Positions 8,594-17,562 of a DNA stretch of 64,000 bases are shown here, in pieces. The DNA is from Arenicellales bacterium (GTDB taxonomy: Bacteria > Pseudomonadota > Gammaproteobacteria > Arenicellales > JAJDZL01), in NCBI GenBank assembly GCA_951813075.1, contig OX638343.1, positions 186,001-250,000 on the forward strand, written 5' to 3'. Each line of letters begins with the position of its first letter. Position 1 is the stretch's first letter. The translations under genes and the position numbers were made by a program. The notes under the pieces are model-generated. The model worked only from the letters and a program-made list of their open reading frames with translations, was not told where the DNA came from and searched no databases.

Positions 8594-9331
8594 GTGTGTG
8601 GTCGATTCAATATCCTTACCGACGTTGATACGCTTCTGACGGCGTTTGAAATTCTAAGTCATCGTTCGGAACTTTCGGCATATGAACCACACTACAATAT
8701 CAGCCCGTCACCCAAAAACAAATCTATAGATCTCGCCAGTAATTTTTTGACTAGAATACCAATTATTCGATTGGATCAGCATGACAGAAAAATCCTTCGA
8801 AATGCGATCTGGCCGCTGGTTCCTGTATGGTCTCGCGGCATGATTCCGAAATATTCGACTGCAAATGCGCGTTCGGAAACGATGACAACCGCGGCGAGCT
8901 ACAAGTCTGCCTGGACAAACAGTCGCAGATGCTTGATTCCAGCAACTGGGTTTTATGAATGGCAGGTCGCTGGAAACGGCAAACCGAAGCAACCTTGGCA
9001 TATTCGGCACAAAAACCAGAAAATCATGAGTTTTGCAGGCTTATGGGAGCGAGGGTATACAGATGCTGGCGAAGAATTTGAATCGTGCACAATTGTGACT
9101 ACTGAAGCGAATGAATTAATGGCAAAAGTTCATAATACAAACAAACGGATGCCTGTAATTATTGATCCTGAATTTAGAGATGTATGGATATCCAAAGATC
9201 ATGATGTTGCGAGACAACTTGCCAGGACCTATGATGATGGTTATCTCCATGCTGATCCTATTTCGACACGAATCAACAATCCGCAATATTCAGACCCCGA
9301 CTGCGTTGAATGTGTCGAGATTCTGAACTGA
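8594..9331 (+). CDS. yedK: SOS response-associated peptidase family protein (YedK/HMCES)
   Basis: YedK/HMCES proteins crosslink to abasic sites in single-stranded DNA through the amino group of an exposed N-terminal cysteine, protecting the lesion. The 245-residue product starts MCGRF, so Met removal exposes Cys2, the catalytic residue. Other conserved parts are the ANARSET segment, the RRCLIPATGFYEW motif whose glutamate is part of the site, and the NKRMPVI segment near the crosslinking histidine. The start is GTG, chosen because the cysteine must be residue 2. No LexA-type box is visible in the short upstream gap. Confidence 0.92.
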   Translation: MCGRFNILTDVDTLLTAFEILSHRSELSAYEPHYNISPSPKNKSIDLASNFLTRIPIIRLDQHDRKILRNAIWPLVPVWSRGMIPKYSTANARSETMTTAASYKSAWTNSRRCLIPATGFYEWQVAGNGKPKQPWHIRHKNQKIMSFAGLWERGYTDAGEEFESCTIVTTEANELMAKVHNTNKRMPVIIDPEFRDVWISKDHDVARQLARTYDDGYLHADPISTRINNPQYSDPDCVECVEILN

Positions 9332-9438
9332 ACGAGTCGAATTTTTTCTCAAGAATTCCACATTCTCGCTCACTTCCTTCTCCAATCCTATAAAGTCATT
9401 CGGTTAGCTGGCGGCTGATATCGTTAACAACGTACGCT

Positions 9439-11436
9439 TTGAAGTTGAAATACAAAAAGTACCGAAAGTCTGGCAGTTCAAAAAGGTTACTCGTTGTTTC
9501 GGGAACCGTTGACTTTGTCAATAATCGCAACATCAGGGTGCGAACTGCAAATGGAGTTACGTACAGGCCCGAGATTGGCAGATTCTCCGATTTGCTACCG
9601 ACCGATACAGTTGAAATTGAAGTAATTCCGGCTCGTGGCAATAGGTCAGAAACTTCGAGAATCATTAGCGTAGAGTGGAGTCCTTGCTATCAGATTGTTG
9701 CTTTGGTTCAAAAAAGACGAGTCAGAGGGAAATATGGCCAATTGCTTTTCCCGGTTGGAATCGGTATTGATAATCCGATTGAAGTGGTTGACAACGACAC
9801 CGCATCGAAACATGGGGAATACGTCATCGCAACTATTGAACGGTTCTCCGATCAACCAAAGTCATTCAAGTTGATCGAAATTCAGAAACGACTCGAAAAT
9901 GTTCGTGAACTTGCGAATGCTGTGGCAATGTCACGGTTTGGATTAAGCAGGGAGTGGCCGGCCGAAGTGAGTTCCGAAGTCGAGGATTTACGAGACGATA
10001 TTTGTGAAGAGGATTTGGTTGTACGCGATGATTTGAGGCGCCTTCCATTTGTGACAATTGATCCTGCAACAGCCAAAGATCATGATGACGCCGTGTTTTG
10101 TGAACGACTGGACGACGACAATTTCAGGTTGATGGTCGCAATAGCCGATGTTTCCCACTATGTCCGGCCGAACACCCGACTTGATTCGGAAGCGCGAAGC
10201 AGAGGAACCTCAATTTACTTGATAGAAGATGTCATCCCCATGCTTCCAGAGTTGTTATCGAACAATATTTGTTCACTAGAGTCGAAGAAAGATCGTCTTG
10301 CGCTGGTGTGTGATATGACTATCAGTTCAGATGGTAATGTCATCGACTATGAGTTTAAAGAGGCAGTGATAAACTCCAGAGTGAGTTTGAGTTACGATGC
10401 TGTTGAGGAAAAGATGCATGGAAATGAGTTATCGAAGGCTGTGACTTCCAATCTTCAGTGCCTGTTTGAAGTGCATCAGTGCTTGGTGAAAGCGAGAACT
10501 GAGCGCGGAACTTTGGAAGTTGACCTACCCGAATCTGAATTGAATATCACTGATTCCGGCGCGGTGGGATCAATCGGCAAAACGAATCGAATTTTATCGC
10601 ATAGCCTTGTCGAAGAGGCAATGTTGGCGGCGAATGTCTGTGCTGCGAAATTGATTGACAAACATTATTCCGGGAATGCCATGTTTAGAGTTCACGATGA
10701 GCCAACCAGACGCGACATTGAGGAATTAAATGGAATCCTGGATGACTTCGGGGTTAAATTGCCAGTAGACAGGAAGGCTAGGATAGCCGATTACGACACG
10801 ATCAGAAGTAATCTGTTTCAACATAAAAATATCTTCTTAGCACTTCAGACACACATATTGAGAAGTCTTTCAACCGCAGTCTATTCGGCAACCTGCCGAC
10901 CTCATTTTGCTTTGAGTTACCCTAAATATACGCACTTCACATCTCCAATTCGCCGGTTTCCGGACATCTTGGTCCATCGGCTTATCAAAGGCGTTCTGCG
11001 AAAAAAGAAATCTACCGGCGACAAATTGAAACTGGATGGCCTTGCAACACGGTGCTCTTATCTCGAAAGACGCGCCGATTCTTGTGTACGGGAATCCGAG
11101 AAATGGCTGAAAGCGGACTATATGAAGAATTGTGTCGACGAGATTTATGACGGAATAGTGGTTGAAATCAGATCTTTCGGGGTATTTGTCCAATTGGACG
11201 AACCTTATGTAAGCGGGATGATACCTACCTACAAGCTAGGTGTTGAATATTTCCATTACGATAGTATCAGAAGACAATTAATTGGTGAGAAAACTCGAAT
11301 GATGTATAGCATTGGTATGCCTCTTCGGGTCCGGGTGAGCGACGCTGATCCAGAGAATGGATTTATTGATTTCGAACTTTCAGAAAGTGATTGGAAAAAG
11401 GTAAACCGAATCCGGCGACGCAGAAACAAGCGGTGA
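9439..11436 (+). CDS. rnr: RNB-domain exoribonuclease (short RNase R-like)
   Basis: A 3'-5' exoribonuclease of the RNase II/R family. The 665-residue protein has two cold-shock-like RNA-binding segments in the first 170 residues, a central RNB catalytic domain with the metal-binding run DPATAKDHDDAV, a conserved THFTSPIRRFPDILVHRLI motif, and a C-terminal S1 domain (YDGIVVEIRSFGVFVQLDEPYVSGMI region). It is shorter than E. coli RNase R (813 residues): no N-terminal winged helix is seen and only a short basic tail (RIRRRRNKR). The TTG start at 9439 is tentative. It might be classed as either RNase R or RNase II; RNase R is preferred because of the PIRRF/DLLVHR-type motif. Confidence 0.85.
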   Translation: MKLKYKKYRKSGSSKRLLVVSGTVDFVNNRNIRVRTANGVTYRPEIGRFSDLLPTDTVEIEVIPARGNRSETSRIISVEWSPCYQIVALVQKRRVRGKYGQLLFPVGIGIDNPIEVVDNDTASKHGEYVIATIERFSDQPKSFKLIEIQKRLENVRELANAVAMSRFGLSREWPAEVSSEVEDLRDDICEEDLVVRDDLRRLPFVTIDPATAKDHDDAVFCERLDDDNFRLMVAIADVSHYVRPNTRLDSEARSRGTSIYLIEDVIPMLPELLSNNICSLESKKDRLALVCDMTISSDGNVIDYEFKEAVINSRVSLSYDAVEEKMHGNELSKAVTSNLQCLFEVHQCLVKARTERGTLEVDLPESELNITDSGAVGSIGKTNRILSHSLVEEAMLAANVCAAKLIDKHYSGNAMFRVHDEPTRRDIEELNGILDDFGVKLPVDRKARIADYDTIRSNLFQHKNIFLALQTHILRSLSTAVYSATCRPHFALSYPKYTHFTSPIRRFPDILVHRLIKGVLRKKKSTGDKLKLDGLATRCSYLERRADSCVRESEKWLKADYMKNCVDEIYDGIVVEIRSFGVFVQLDEPYVSGMIPTYKLGVEYFHYDSIRRQLIGEKTRMMYSIGMPLRVRVSDADPENGFIDFELSESDWKKVNRIRRRRNKR

Positions 11437-11761
11437 GAGTCTTACTTTGACGGCTGAGACGAGGAGGCAAGTTGGACTTCAAGGAGTTCCAATTCTTTCC
11501 TGATCACATGACTATGTCATAACGGTACTGCAACGTGACTCAATACTGTCCGAACGAGTTGGGCAGCGAGTCGTAGACAAAATCCGGTAAACCTTTCATT
11601 GTCTCCCGGCTCAGTGTTGGAAACGAATAGGGCATTTATCGTAAAAAAGGGTCTAAAATCTCTCAAATCGTCAAAAGGAAAGGCGGATTCATTAAAATTA
11701 TCATTTTCCAAGTCTATTGTCCGATTTCCAAGATGACAACATTAGTGACCGGTCGAATAGG
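11437..11761. other. Intergenic region without a supported gene
   Basis: This gap lies between the ribonuclease and the MFS pump. A 64-codon minus-strand opening (11517-11711) has no recognisable features. No tRNA, strong hairpin with T-run or clear promoter was seen. Confidence 0.6.
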
Positions 11762-12997
11762 ATGAACCCTTCGGCCTCCGTCACCAGCCTGCGCACTATT
11801 GAGTTTATTCCACTCGCTGCTCTGCTGATGTCGCTGGTTGCGCTTTCTGTTGATGCTATGTTGCCAGCTCTTCCAGTAATCGGGCAGGATTTGGGGGTGC
11901 GACGGACAAATGACACGCAGTTTGTCATAACGGCATTGTTCATAGGACTTGGAATAGGCCAGTTATTCTTCGGACCACTTTCCGACACAATCGGACGACG
12001 ACGGGCTATTTTTGCCGGATTGACTGTCTTCATCGTCGGATGCCTCGCCAGTATTTTCGCTTCTTCTTTCGAGATGATGATTGCCGGGCGTATTCTTCAG
12101 GGAATCGGCGCGTCGGGCCCGCGAATTGTAACGATGGCTCTGGTGAGGGATCAATACAGTGGCAAACAGATGGCACGGATTTTGTCATTCATCATGGCGG
12201 TATTCATTCTTGTCCCCGCAATCGCTCCATTACTCGGACAGACAATTATGTGGCTTGGAGGCTGGCGTTCAATTTTCACAACTTTTTTCGTTGTTGCCAC
12301 CGCAGCCTTCATTTGGTTTTTCTTGCGCCATCCAGAAACGCTTCACCCTGCTCATCGAAGACCTTTGTCTCCAAGGCTCATTCGCGAGGCTGTAGGAGAA
12401 TTTCTTCGAATTCGTTCCACAATTGCGTACACTTTCGCAATCGGGCTGGTGTTTTCACCATTTGTTGGATTTTTAAGTTCTGCACAACAAATATTTCAGG
12501 AAGCATATTCAACCGGAAAATTTTTCCCACTTTATTTTGGTGTGCTAGCCCTCACTATCGGATTTGGCTCGTTGGCCAACGACAAATTGCTTTTGCGTTT
12601 TGGCATGCACAAAATAGCAATATCGGCCGCCATCGTGGCTACAATAGCGTCTTTCATCGCACTAACTTTGTTTTTTGCATATGATGGTCTTCCACCACTG
12701 TGGCTTTTTATGACTTACATGTTGACGGTGTTTGTTTGCATGGGTGCGATTTTTGGTAATCTCAATGCACTTGCGATGCAACCACTTGGGCACATCGCAG
12801 GCGTCGGGGCAGCTTTGATATCATCAGTCGCCACTTTCATTTCCGTATCATTCGGAACTGCCATTGGACAGAGTTTCGATGGGACAGTGTATTTTCAGGT
12901 TGGGAGTTTTGCTTTGTTTGGACTATTGACAGTAGTCGCCATTCGTTGGGCGACTCGGCCTCGATCGAGTTCTCCGCCATTCAAACGTATAACATAA
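11762..12997 (+). CDS. Bcr/CflA-type MFS drug efflux transporter
   Basis: A 12-helix major facilitator transporter of the drug:H+ antiporter 1 group, located in the inner membrane. The N-terminal helix contains SVDAMLPALPVIGQDLG, and the GQLFFGPLSDTIGRRR loop 2-3 signature is clear. The motif C-like GASGPRIVTMALVRD segment resembles Bcr/CflA proteins. From the ATG at 11762 the product is 411 residues; a TTG at 11717 in frame would add 15 polar residues and cannot be excluded. The substrate is unknown. It stands alone, with no adjacent regulator. Confidence 0.85.
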   Translation: MNPSASVTSLRTIEFIPLAALLMSLVALSVDAMLPALPVIGQDLGVRRTNDTQFVITALFIGLGIGQLFFGPLSDTIGRRRAIFAGLTVFIVGCLASIFASSFEMMIAGRILQGIGASGPRIVTMALVRDQYSGKQMARILSFIMAVFILVPAIAPLLGQTIMWLGGWRSIFTTFFVVATAAFIWFFLRHPETLHPAHRRPLSPRLIREAVGEFLRIRSTIAYTFAIGLVFSPFVGFLSSAQQIFQEAYSTGKFFPLYFGVLALTIGFGSLANDKLLLRFGMHKIAISAAIVATIASFIALTLFFAYDGLPPLWLFMTYMLTVFVCMGAIFGNLNALAMQPLGHIAGVGAALISSVATFISVSFGTAIGQSFDGTVYFQVGSFALFGLLTVVAIRWATRPRSSSPPFKRIT

Positions 12998-13157
12998 TCA
13001 ACTTGATCAAGATACCAGTCTGACAAGAATCAACCTCGATATTTAGGCTTTCCCTCCTGTGCGATTTATTTGATTTATAACTAGATGTAATGGAACTTGT
13101 GATCATTTCATCGAGCTCTGATTTACGTCTGTTGAAAATTAACTACCCCAAAAAATT

Positions 13158-13907
13158 ATGCGAAAAGTTTTCGGAATTCACAACGCTTTTACCATGGTCC
13201 GGTATAAAGCTCGAGAGATCGTATCAGTTGATTTGAGCGAAAGCCGGAATGACAAACGCATTCGGCAGCTCGAGAAACTTGCAATAGACCAAGGTATCCC
13301 GGTGCGACGCGTGGCAGGTGAAGTCTTGAATGCAGATGCTGAGGGCAATAGACATCAAGGGGTAATATTGACCTGTCAATCTGCAATCGTCCGACCATCT
13401 GCCAATTTGCCGGAATGGTTCAACTCATTGAAAAACCAATCCCTGCTCGTTGTTCTGGACAGCGTTATCGATCCCAGAAATCTTGGAGCTTGCATAAGAA
13501 GTGCGAATTCAGCTGGTGCCGGTGGCGTTATTGTGAGTCGCTCGCGCGGGAGTCCGCTTTCCGCCACTGTTTCTCATACTGCTGCTGGCGCGGCGGAGGT
13601 TACACCGATCTATCAGGCATCGAACTTGGCACGAGACCTTGAGATTCTGAAAAAATTTGGGATTTGGGTGATCGGACTTGATGCTGACGCTTCCGATCAA
13701 ATATTCACGACTGACCTTACAGAACACTGCGCACTTGTATTCGGTGCGGAGGATAGGGGATTGAGAACAGAAACCAAGAAAAAATGCGATTTACTGGTCT
13801 CGATTCCTATGATGGGAGACGTTCAGAGCGTCAATGTCTCAGTGGCGGTGGGTATTGCGACTTTTGAAGTCGCAAGACAAAGAATGGATTCCCAGGCAGA
13901 TAGATGA
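13158..13907 (+). CDS. rlmB: 23S rRNA (guanosine-2'-O-)-methyltransferase RlmB
   Basis: A SPOUT/TrmH-family methylase that uses SAM to 2'-O-methylate an rRNA guanosine. The 249-residue product has an N-terminal substrate-binding domain starting VFGIHNAF with the NRHQGVIL segment. The catalytic knot follows: motif 1 LDSVIDPRNLGACIRSA, motif 2 LVFGAEDRGL, and motif 3 SIPMMGDVQSVNVSVA. These fit RlmB better than TrmH. In many bacteria rlmB follows rnr; here an MFS gene lies between them. The ATG start is the first residue of the conserved part. Confidence 0.9.
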   Translation: MRKVFGIHNAFTMVRYKAREIVSVDLSESRNDKRIRQLEKLAIDQGIPVRRVAGEVLNADAEGNRHQGVILTCQSAIVRPSANLPEWFNSLKNQSLLVVLDSVIDPRNLGACIRSANSAGAGGVIVSRSRGSPLSATVSHTAAGAAEVTPIYQASNLARDLEILKKFGIWVIGLDADASDQIFTTDLTEHCALVFGAEDRGLRTETKKKCDLLVSIPMMGDVQSVNVSVAVGIATFEVARQRMDSQADR

Positions 13908-13945
13908 TATCTCGAAATGACTAATTGCCTACTCGGGTAATTTCG

Positions 13946-14968
13946 TTACGCCAGCGTTCCGGTACAGCTGCTTCCGGCACCTGCCGTACAGCCCAAACAA
14001 TGTGAATCGACTGCAATCCGATCCTTGACAAAATCCTCGGCTCGCAGATTCCAAAGATACCTTGGTGCCCGCCAACCTGCGTGAATGTCGAGCATCTGAT
14101 TGAAATCACAGTCGAAAATCCTTCCCAACCAGTCAACGCTGATGATGTGCCTGCACATCAACCCCTCGACAGTGTTCGGATTGAAATTTTCCATGAGCAG
14201 GTTGAGGTAATTTTCATAATCCCCGGTTCGTTCCAGATAGTGACGAAATCGACTTATCGGTAAATTTGTGATGGTAAATAGATTGTTGAAATAGATTCCA
14301 AAATCTTCAGCCAGACGCTCCTTGTACGTCGCCTCTAAATCGGATTGCTGTGGTGGCAGCATCCCGCCGTTTGGATTGTAGACTAGATCCAATGACAATT
14401 CGGGGTCGCTTCCGTAGCCAAGTTCGTTAAGTAGTTGCAGTGCGCGTATGCTATCTTGAAATACACCTTTTCCACGCTGGGCTTCCAAATTTTCTTTGGA
14501 GTAGCATGGCAGTGAGCAGATCAATGCAACTTCGTGATCTGCATACCATTGCGCCAGTGATTCCTGACCTGACTCAAACAGGACAGTCAGATTGCAACGA
14601 GATATTACCTTTGCACCGTTATTCAGACAGGATTCAGCGAACTTGCGGAAATTTGGATTGAGTTCCGGCGCACCTCCTGTTATGTCCACCGTCTTGATGT
14701 CATGTCTTGCACACCAATCGATAATTTTCTCCATTGTGCCCCATTCCATGATTTCCGTCCGCTTGGGACCGGCATCAACATGGCAATGATTACAGGCTTG
14801 GTTGCACAATTTCCCTAAATTGACTTGTACATCCCTGATTTGGGTTCTTCTTAGTTGACCGATCCCATTTTTCGTCAAAAGGGAACTGAAATTGAAACGG
14901 GTGTGATCGGGTTTTTCAGCGAATCCCGCGTAATTTGCATCGACCGTAATTGCAGGAATTGTCGACAT
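13946..14968 (-). CDS. arsS: Radical SAM protein of the ArsS family, last gene of a bufferin operon
   Basis: ArsS-family proteins are radical SAM enzymes named for arsenosugar synthesis. The 340-residue protein has the radical SAM cluster motif CNQACNHC (Cys55, Cys59, Cys62), the DITGGAPELNP segment, and a C-terminal DUF3641-like domain with extra cysteines (CRHI, DCDFNQML, and a terminal CLGCTAGAGSSC run) that could hold another cluster. The ATG at 14968 overlaps the doxX stop as TGATG, so translation is coupled to the bufferin genes upstream. No arsM or other ars gene is nearby, which makes a role in peptide maturation or metal handling as plausible as arsenosugar synthesis. Family assignment is firm; substrate is not. 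Confidence 0.85.
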   Translation of the reverse strand: MSTIPAITVDANYAGFAEKPDHTRFNFSSLLTKNGIGQLRRTQIRDVQVNLGKLCNQACNHCHVDAGPKRTEIMEWGTMEKIIDWCARHDIKTVDITGGAPELNPNFRKFAESCLNNGAKVISRCNLTVLFESGQESLAQWYADHEVALICSLPCYSKENLEAQRGKGVFQDSIRALQLLNELGYGSDPELSLDLVYNPNGGMLPPQQSDLEATYKERLAEDFGIYFNNLFTITNLPISRFRHYLERTGDYENYLNLLMENFNPNTVEGLMCRHIISVDWLGRIFDCDFNQMLDIHAGWRAPRYLWNLRAEDFVKDRIAVDSHCLGCTAGAGSSCTGTLA

Positions 14969-15435
14969 CAAGGATTCCGAGCGGTATGACCGAGGAAATG
15001 TTTGCGAATGAAATGGTCAATCGAAATTTTCCCAGGTCCTCGCAATAACAGTACCAGCAACATTACTCCCCAAACCTGATGCTGAACGATTCCAACTGCA
15101 TTCAATGTCGGATACGAAATGACTGCCACAATATTAAAAACAAACAATGCTCCGGCAGCCGCTCTTGCGGCGATTCCAAATACAAGCAGTAATGGCAATA
15201 CGAGTTCCGCCGCGATTGCGAGGTATGCGGCGATTTCAAATGGAATAATCGGAACGGCGTATTCGTACTCAAACAAATACATGGTTGAACTAAGACTTGA
15301 TATCTTCGTCAATCCGGATTTCCAGAATACATTGGCAACCCAGATTCGAAGAACAAGATCTCCGACGGGGGCGCCACAATCAAGCAGACACAAGATTTTA
15401 CGGCAGAAACTACCAAGTGCAGTATCTTTAAACAT
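14968..15435 (-). CDS. DoxX family membrane protein of the bufferin operon
   Basis: A 155-residue integral membrane protein with four hydrophobic helices: one around LVLRIWVANVFWKSG, then segments at about residues 63-85, 86-108 and 115-132. The LRIWVANVFWKSGLTK start and the later RAAAGALFVFNIVAVISYP region match DoxX proteins. DoxX genes often close bufferin operons, but their role there is not established; an electron or thiol relay or a metal link is possible. It begins 14 bases after bufC and its stop overlaps the arsS start, so it sits inside a single transcript. ATG start with no clear ribosome site. Confidence 0.85.
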   Translation of the reverse strand: MFKDTALGSFCRKILCLLDCGAPVGDLVLRIWVANVFWKSGLTKISSLSSTMYLFEYEYAVPIIPFEIAAYLAIAAELVLPLLLVFGIAARAAAGALFVFNIVAVISYPTLNAVGIVQHQVWGVMLLVLLLRGPGKISIDHFIRKHFLGHTARNP

Positions 15436-15449
15436 AATTTTTGGATGTT

Positions 15450-16244
15450 TTAATTAGTGCTAGAGCAATCATCAGTGCCAATCGAAACATTGGAAATTGC
15501 TCCGGTGGAGAATAGCTTATGCAGTCCGGTTTCGAGATTATAGGCAGAATTACTGTCGATTATATAGGCTAACATCGAACCCAAAAGACAGTTCTGCTTG
15601 CTCATCTCCAATAAGTGAAACAATTCCCTTTCCAGATTGATCACTTCAACAGTCAAATCGTTGCAAACGATGAGCACATATTGTCCGGCAGCATTAATGT
15701 CCGGAGCTTGAGTTTCTTCCGACAATTTCAGTGCGAAGTTCCAGATATCGAAAACCGGGAAGGAAGACGACAGGATGGTTACTGATGGATGTTGATGAAG
15801 CAGCAAGTTCTCGTATTCGTCCGGGGCAAATTGTGCGAGGTAATCGACACCGACCGAAGGAGCTGAGGATGCGTGATAGGCAGTATGGCAAGCCCAATCG
15901 ATCAATGCAATATCCGCCAGGTAAGCAAAATTTTCCAATCCTTCGACAGTTTGGACATACTGCGGAAATTGATTACCGAATTGATGGATATTACCTTCCT
16001 CCGGTGGATGATCAATCACGTATTGACGTGCCAAGAAATTGAAATAATCGCTTCCAACCATGGCTTCCGTGACAGAAAAAATAGCCTGCAAAGATTCAGT
16101 GAGGGTTGATCTGATGTTATTTCTGTAAATCTGTAAGCGGCGCACTGAATCGAATTCACCGGCATGAATCAATGGCTGAACTCCTGAATCCTGACCAAAC
16201 AAGATTTCCTGAGAAAAACTCAGCTGCAGATCACGCAAGTTCAC
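15450..16244 (-). CDS. bufC: BufC-like DUF2063 partner of the MNIO enzyme
   Basis: A 264-residue protein of the DUF2063 family. In bufferin systems the partner protein BufC contains a RiPP-recognition region and is needed by the iron oxidase BufB to modify the precursor. The N-terminal part (LQLSFSQEILFG, then FDSVRRLQIYRNNIRSTLTES and FNFLARQYVIDHPP) is the typical DUF2063 helical domain. The C-terminal half is a more variable domain rich in acidic residues. The GTG start at 16244 overlaps the end of bufB by 14 bases. No signal peptide or membrane segment is seen. Confidence 0.88.
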   Translation of the reverse strand: MNLRDLQLSFSQEILFGQDSGVQPLIHAGEFDSVRRLQIYRNNIRSTLTESLQAIFSVTEAMVGSDYFNFLARQYVIDHPPEEGNIHQFGNQFPQYVQTVEGLENFAYLADIALIDWACHTAYHASSAPSVGVDYLAQFAPDEYENLLLHQHPSVTILSSSFPVFDIWNFALKLSEETQAPDINAAGQYVLIVCNDLTVEVINLERELFHLLEMSKQNCLLGSMLAYIIDSNSAYNLETGLHKLFSTGAISNVSIGTDDCSSTN

Positions 16245-17082
16245 GGTTCGATTCTCTTAGAAAGTTTCGCGCAATATTTGCCTCATCCAGCAGGATAGAA
16301 AAATCAGGCAGATTTTTGTCCCATTCAATTAGCGTAGGTGCTTGGTTGAATCGCTGAATTGCGAATTTGTAGAGTTCCCAAACCTCTTCGCAAACTCTTT
16401 GGTCATGGGTATCTATGCGTATCTCACCATCGGAGAGTTTATTGACGGTGTGGCCTGACAGATGTATCTCACCTACTAGATCGGGTTGTATCGCTTCAAT
16501 GAACTCGATAGCGCTGAAACCGTGATTTCGTGAATTGACATAGACATTGTTGACGTCGCATAGGATCATACAGCCACTTCTTTTTGAGATTTCACAGATA
16601 AACTCCCATTCTGGTATTTGCGAGTGGGAGAATTCCAGATAGGTTGATGCATTTTCGACTAGTATCTGCTGTCCCAGGAATTCCTGTACTTGCACGATAC
16701 GATCGATGAGATGGTTTTGAGACTCCTCGGTCATCGGTAACGGAAGCAGATCGTGCAGATAAACACCACCGACCGAACTCCAAGACAGATGTTCAGAAAT
16801 CAGCGTTGGTTGATAAATTTCTACCAGCTCTTTGAGCCGGGAAAGGTGAGAGATATTCAGAGGATCGGTTGATCCGAGCGAAAGGCCAACACCGTGAAAA
16901 CTGACAGGGTGATTTTCGCGAACTTTGTGCAGGTAATGATGTGGAGCACCGCCTTGTCCAAAGTAGTTTTCGCTGTGAACCTCAAACCATTCAACTGCTG
17001 TTGGGTTCGAGATAGCGTCTCGGTAGTGCTCTGCGCGCAACCCGATTCCAACCGAATTATTTAGTATCAGGTTGCGCGACAT
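16231..17082 (-). CDS. bufB: BufB-like multinuclear non-haem iron oxidase (DUF692)
   Basis: A 283-residue DUF692/MNIO enzyme, the family of MbnB and BufB. It installs oxidative changes on peptide cysteines using a two- or three-iron centre. The conserved metal-binding residues are visible: His63 in SFHGVG, Glu97-His98 in SEHLSW, Glu143-Asn144 in VENAS, Asp176 and Asn178 in CDVNN, His187 in RNHGF, His207 and His211 in HLSGH, and Asp224 and His226 in DTHD. All expected ligands appear intact, so the enzyme is probably active. It starts 31 bases after the precursor gene bufA and overlaps bufC. Confidence 0.93.
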   Translation of the reverse strand: MSRNLILNNSVGIGLRAEHYRDAISNPTAVEWFEVHSENYFGQGGAPHHYLHKVRENHPVSFHGVGLSLGSTDPLNISHLSRLKELVEIYQPTLISEHLSWSSVGGVYLHDLLPLPMTEESQNHLIDRIVQVQEFLGQQILVENASTYLEFSHSQIPEWEFICEISKRSGCMILCDVNNVYVNSRNHGFSAIEFIEAIQPDLVGEIHLSGHTVNKLSDGEIRIDTHDQRVCEEVWELYKFAIQRFNQAPTLIEWDKNLPDFSILLDEANIARNFLRESNRELA

Positions 17083-17113
17083 ATCCCTACATGTCTAAAA
17101 CATGTGCGAAAGT

Positions 17114-17374
17114 TCAGCTCGGCTCTGGGGTCCCGCCAGTCAGTCGTTCACAAAGGCCTTTTGGGACCAAGACGAAAGCGTCTGTTTGGTCATCCATTGT
17201 CGATGTGCCTGCACACGACGAATTTGCCGTTTGACAATCGTTCTTACCGGCTTTTGCTACACCGTAACATTGTTCCTTGTCTTCATCAGCATTGACAGTT
17301 GCCGAAATTGACAGGGTTCCAAGCGCCAGCGCACCGGAAATTGCTGCCGCGATTAGTGCTTTCTGTGTTTTCAT
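17114..17374 (-). CDS. bufA: BufA bufferin-type RiPP precursor (DUF2282)
   Basis: A small 86-residue secreted precursor peptide. A signal peptide spans about residues 1-29 (likely cleavage after TVNA). The core has four cysteines, Cys36, Cys47, Cys54 and Cys75, in the DUF2282 pattern: [12 protein letters not shown], then SSCAGTS, then VPKGLCERL. Bufferins of this type have cysteines converted to thiooxazoles and bind copper in the periplasm. The ATG at 17374 is chosen because GGAG lies six bases upstream; a TTG four codons earlier overlaps that site. It is the first gene of the operon bufA-bufB-bufC-doxX-arsS. Confidence 0.93.
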   Translation of the reverse strand: MKTQKALIAAAISGALALGTLSISATVNADEDKEQCYGVAKAGKNDCQTANSSCAGTSTMDDQTDAFVLVPKGLCERLTGGTPEPS

Positions 17375-17392
17375 TTCAATCTCCAAAAATCA

Positions 17393-17419
17393 AGAATAAG
17401 TTAGTTTTCCAAGCGTCAA
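17393..17419 (-). promoter_or_regulatory. Possible promoter of the bufferin operon
   Basis: On the minus strand TTGACG (17419-17414) is followed after 15 bases by TATTCT (17398-17393), 19 bases before the bufA start. The spacer is short and the -10 imperfect. Bufferin operons elsewhere can be driven by an ECF sigma factor, for which no box was recognised here. Confidence 0.25.
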
Positions 17420-17562
17420 TAATACATCATCGCGTGTGCGATTTCGATGAAGTCAATCGATTCGCTGGTGCCATAATAAGGGCACGTCAAATTAAACTTG
17501 TTAGGTGGAATCGGAACGGTTAAATCTCGATTAAGATTTTTCGGGCATGAATTTATCAAGCG

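Noticed and set aside
12040..12684. 214-codon plus-strand open frame
   Set aside because: Another frame of the MFS transporter gene; composition rich in Arg, His, Cys and Phe, not protein-like.
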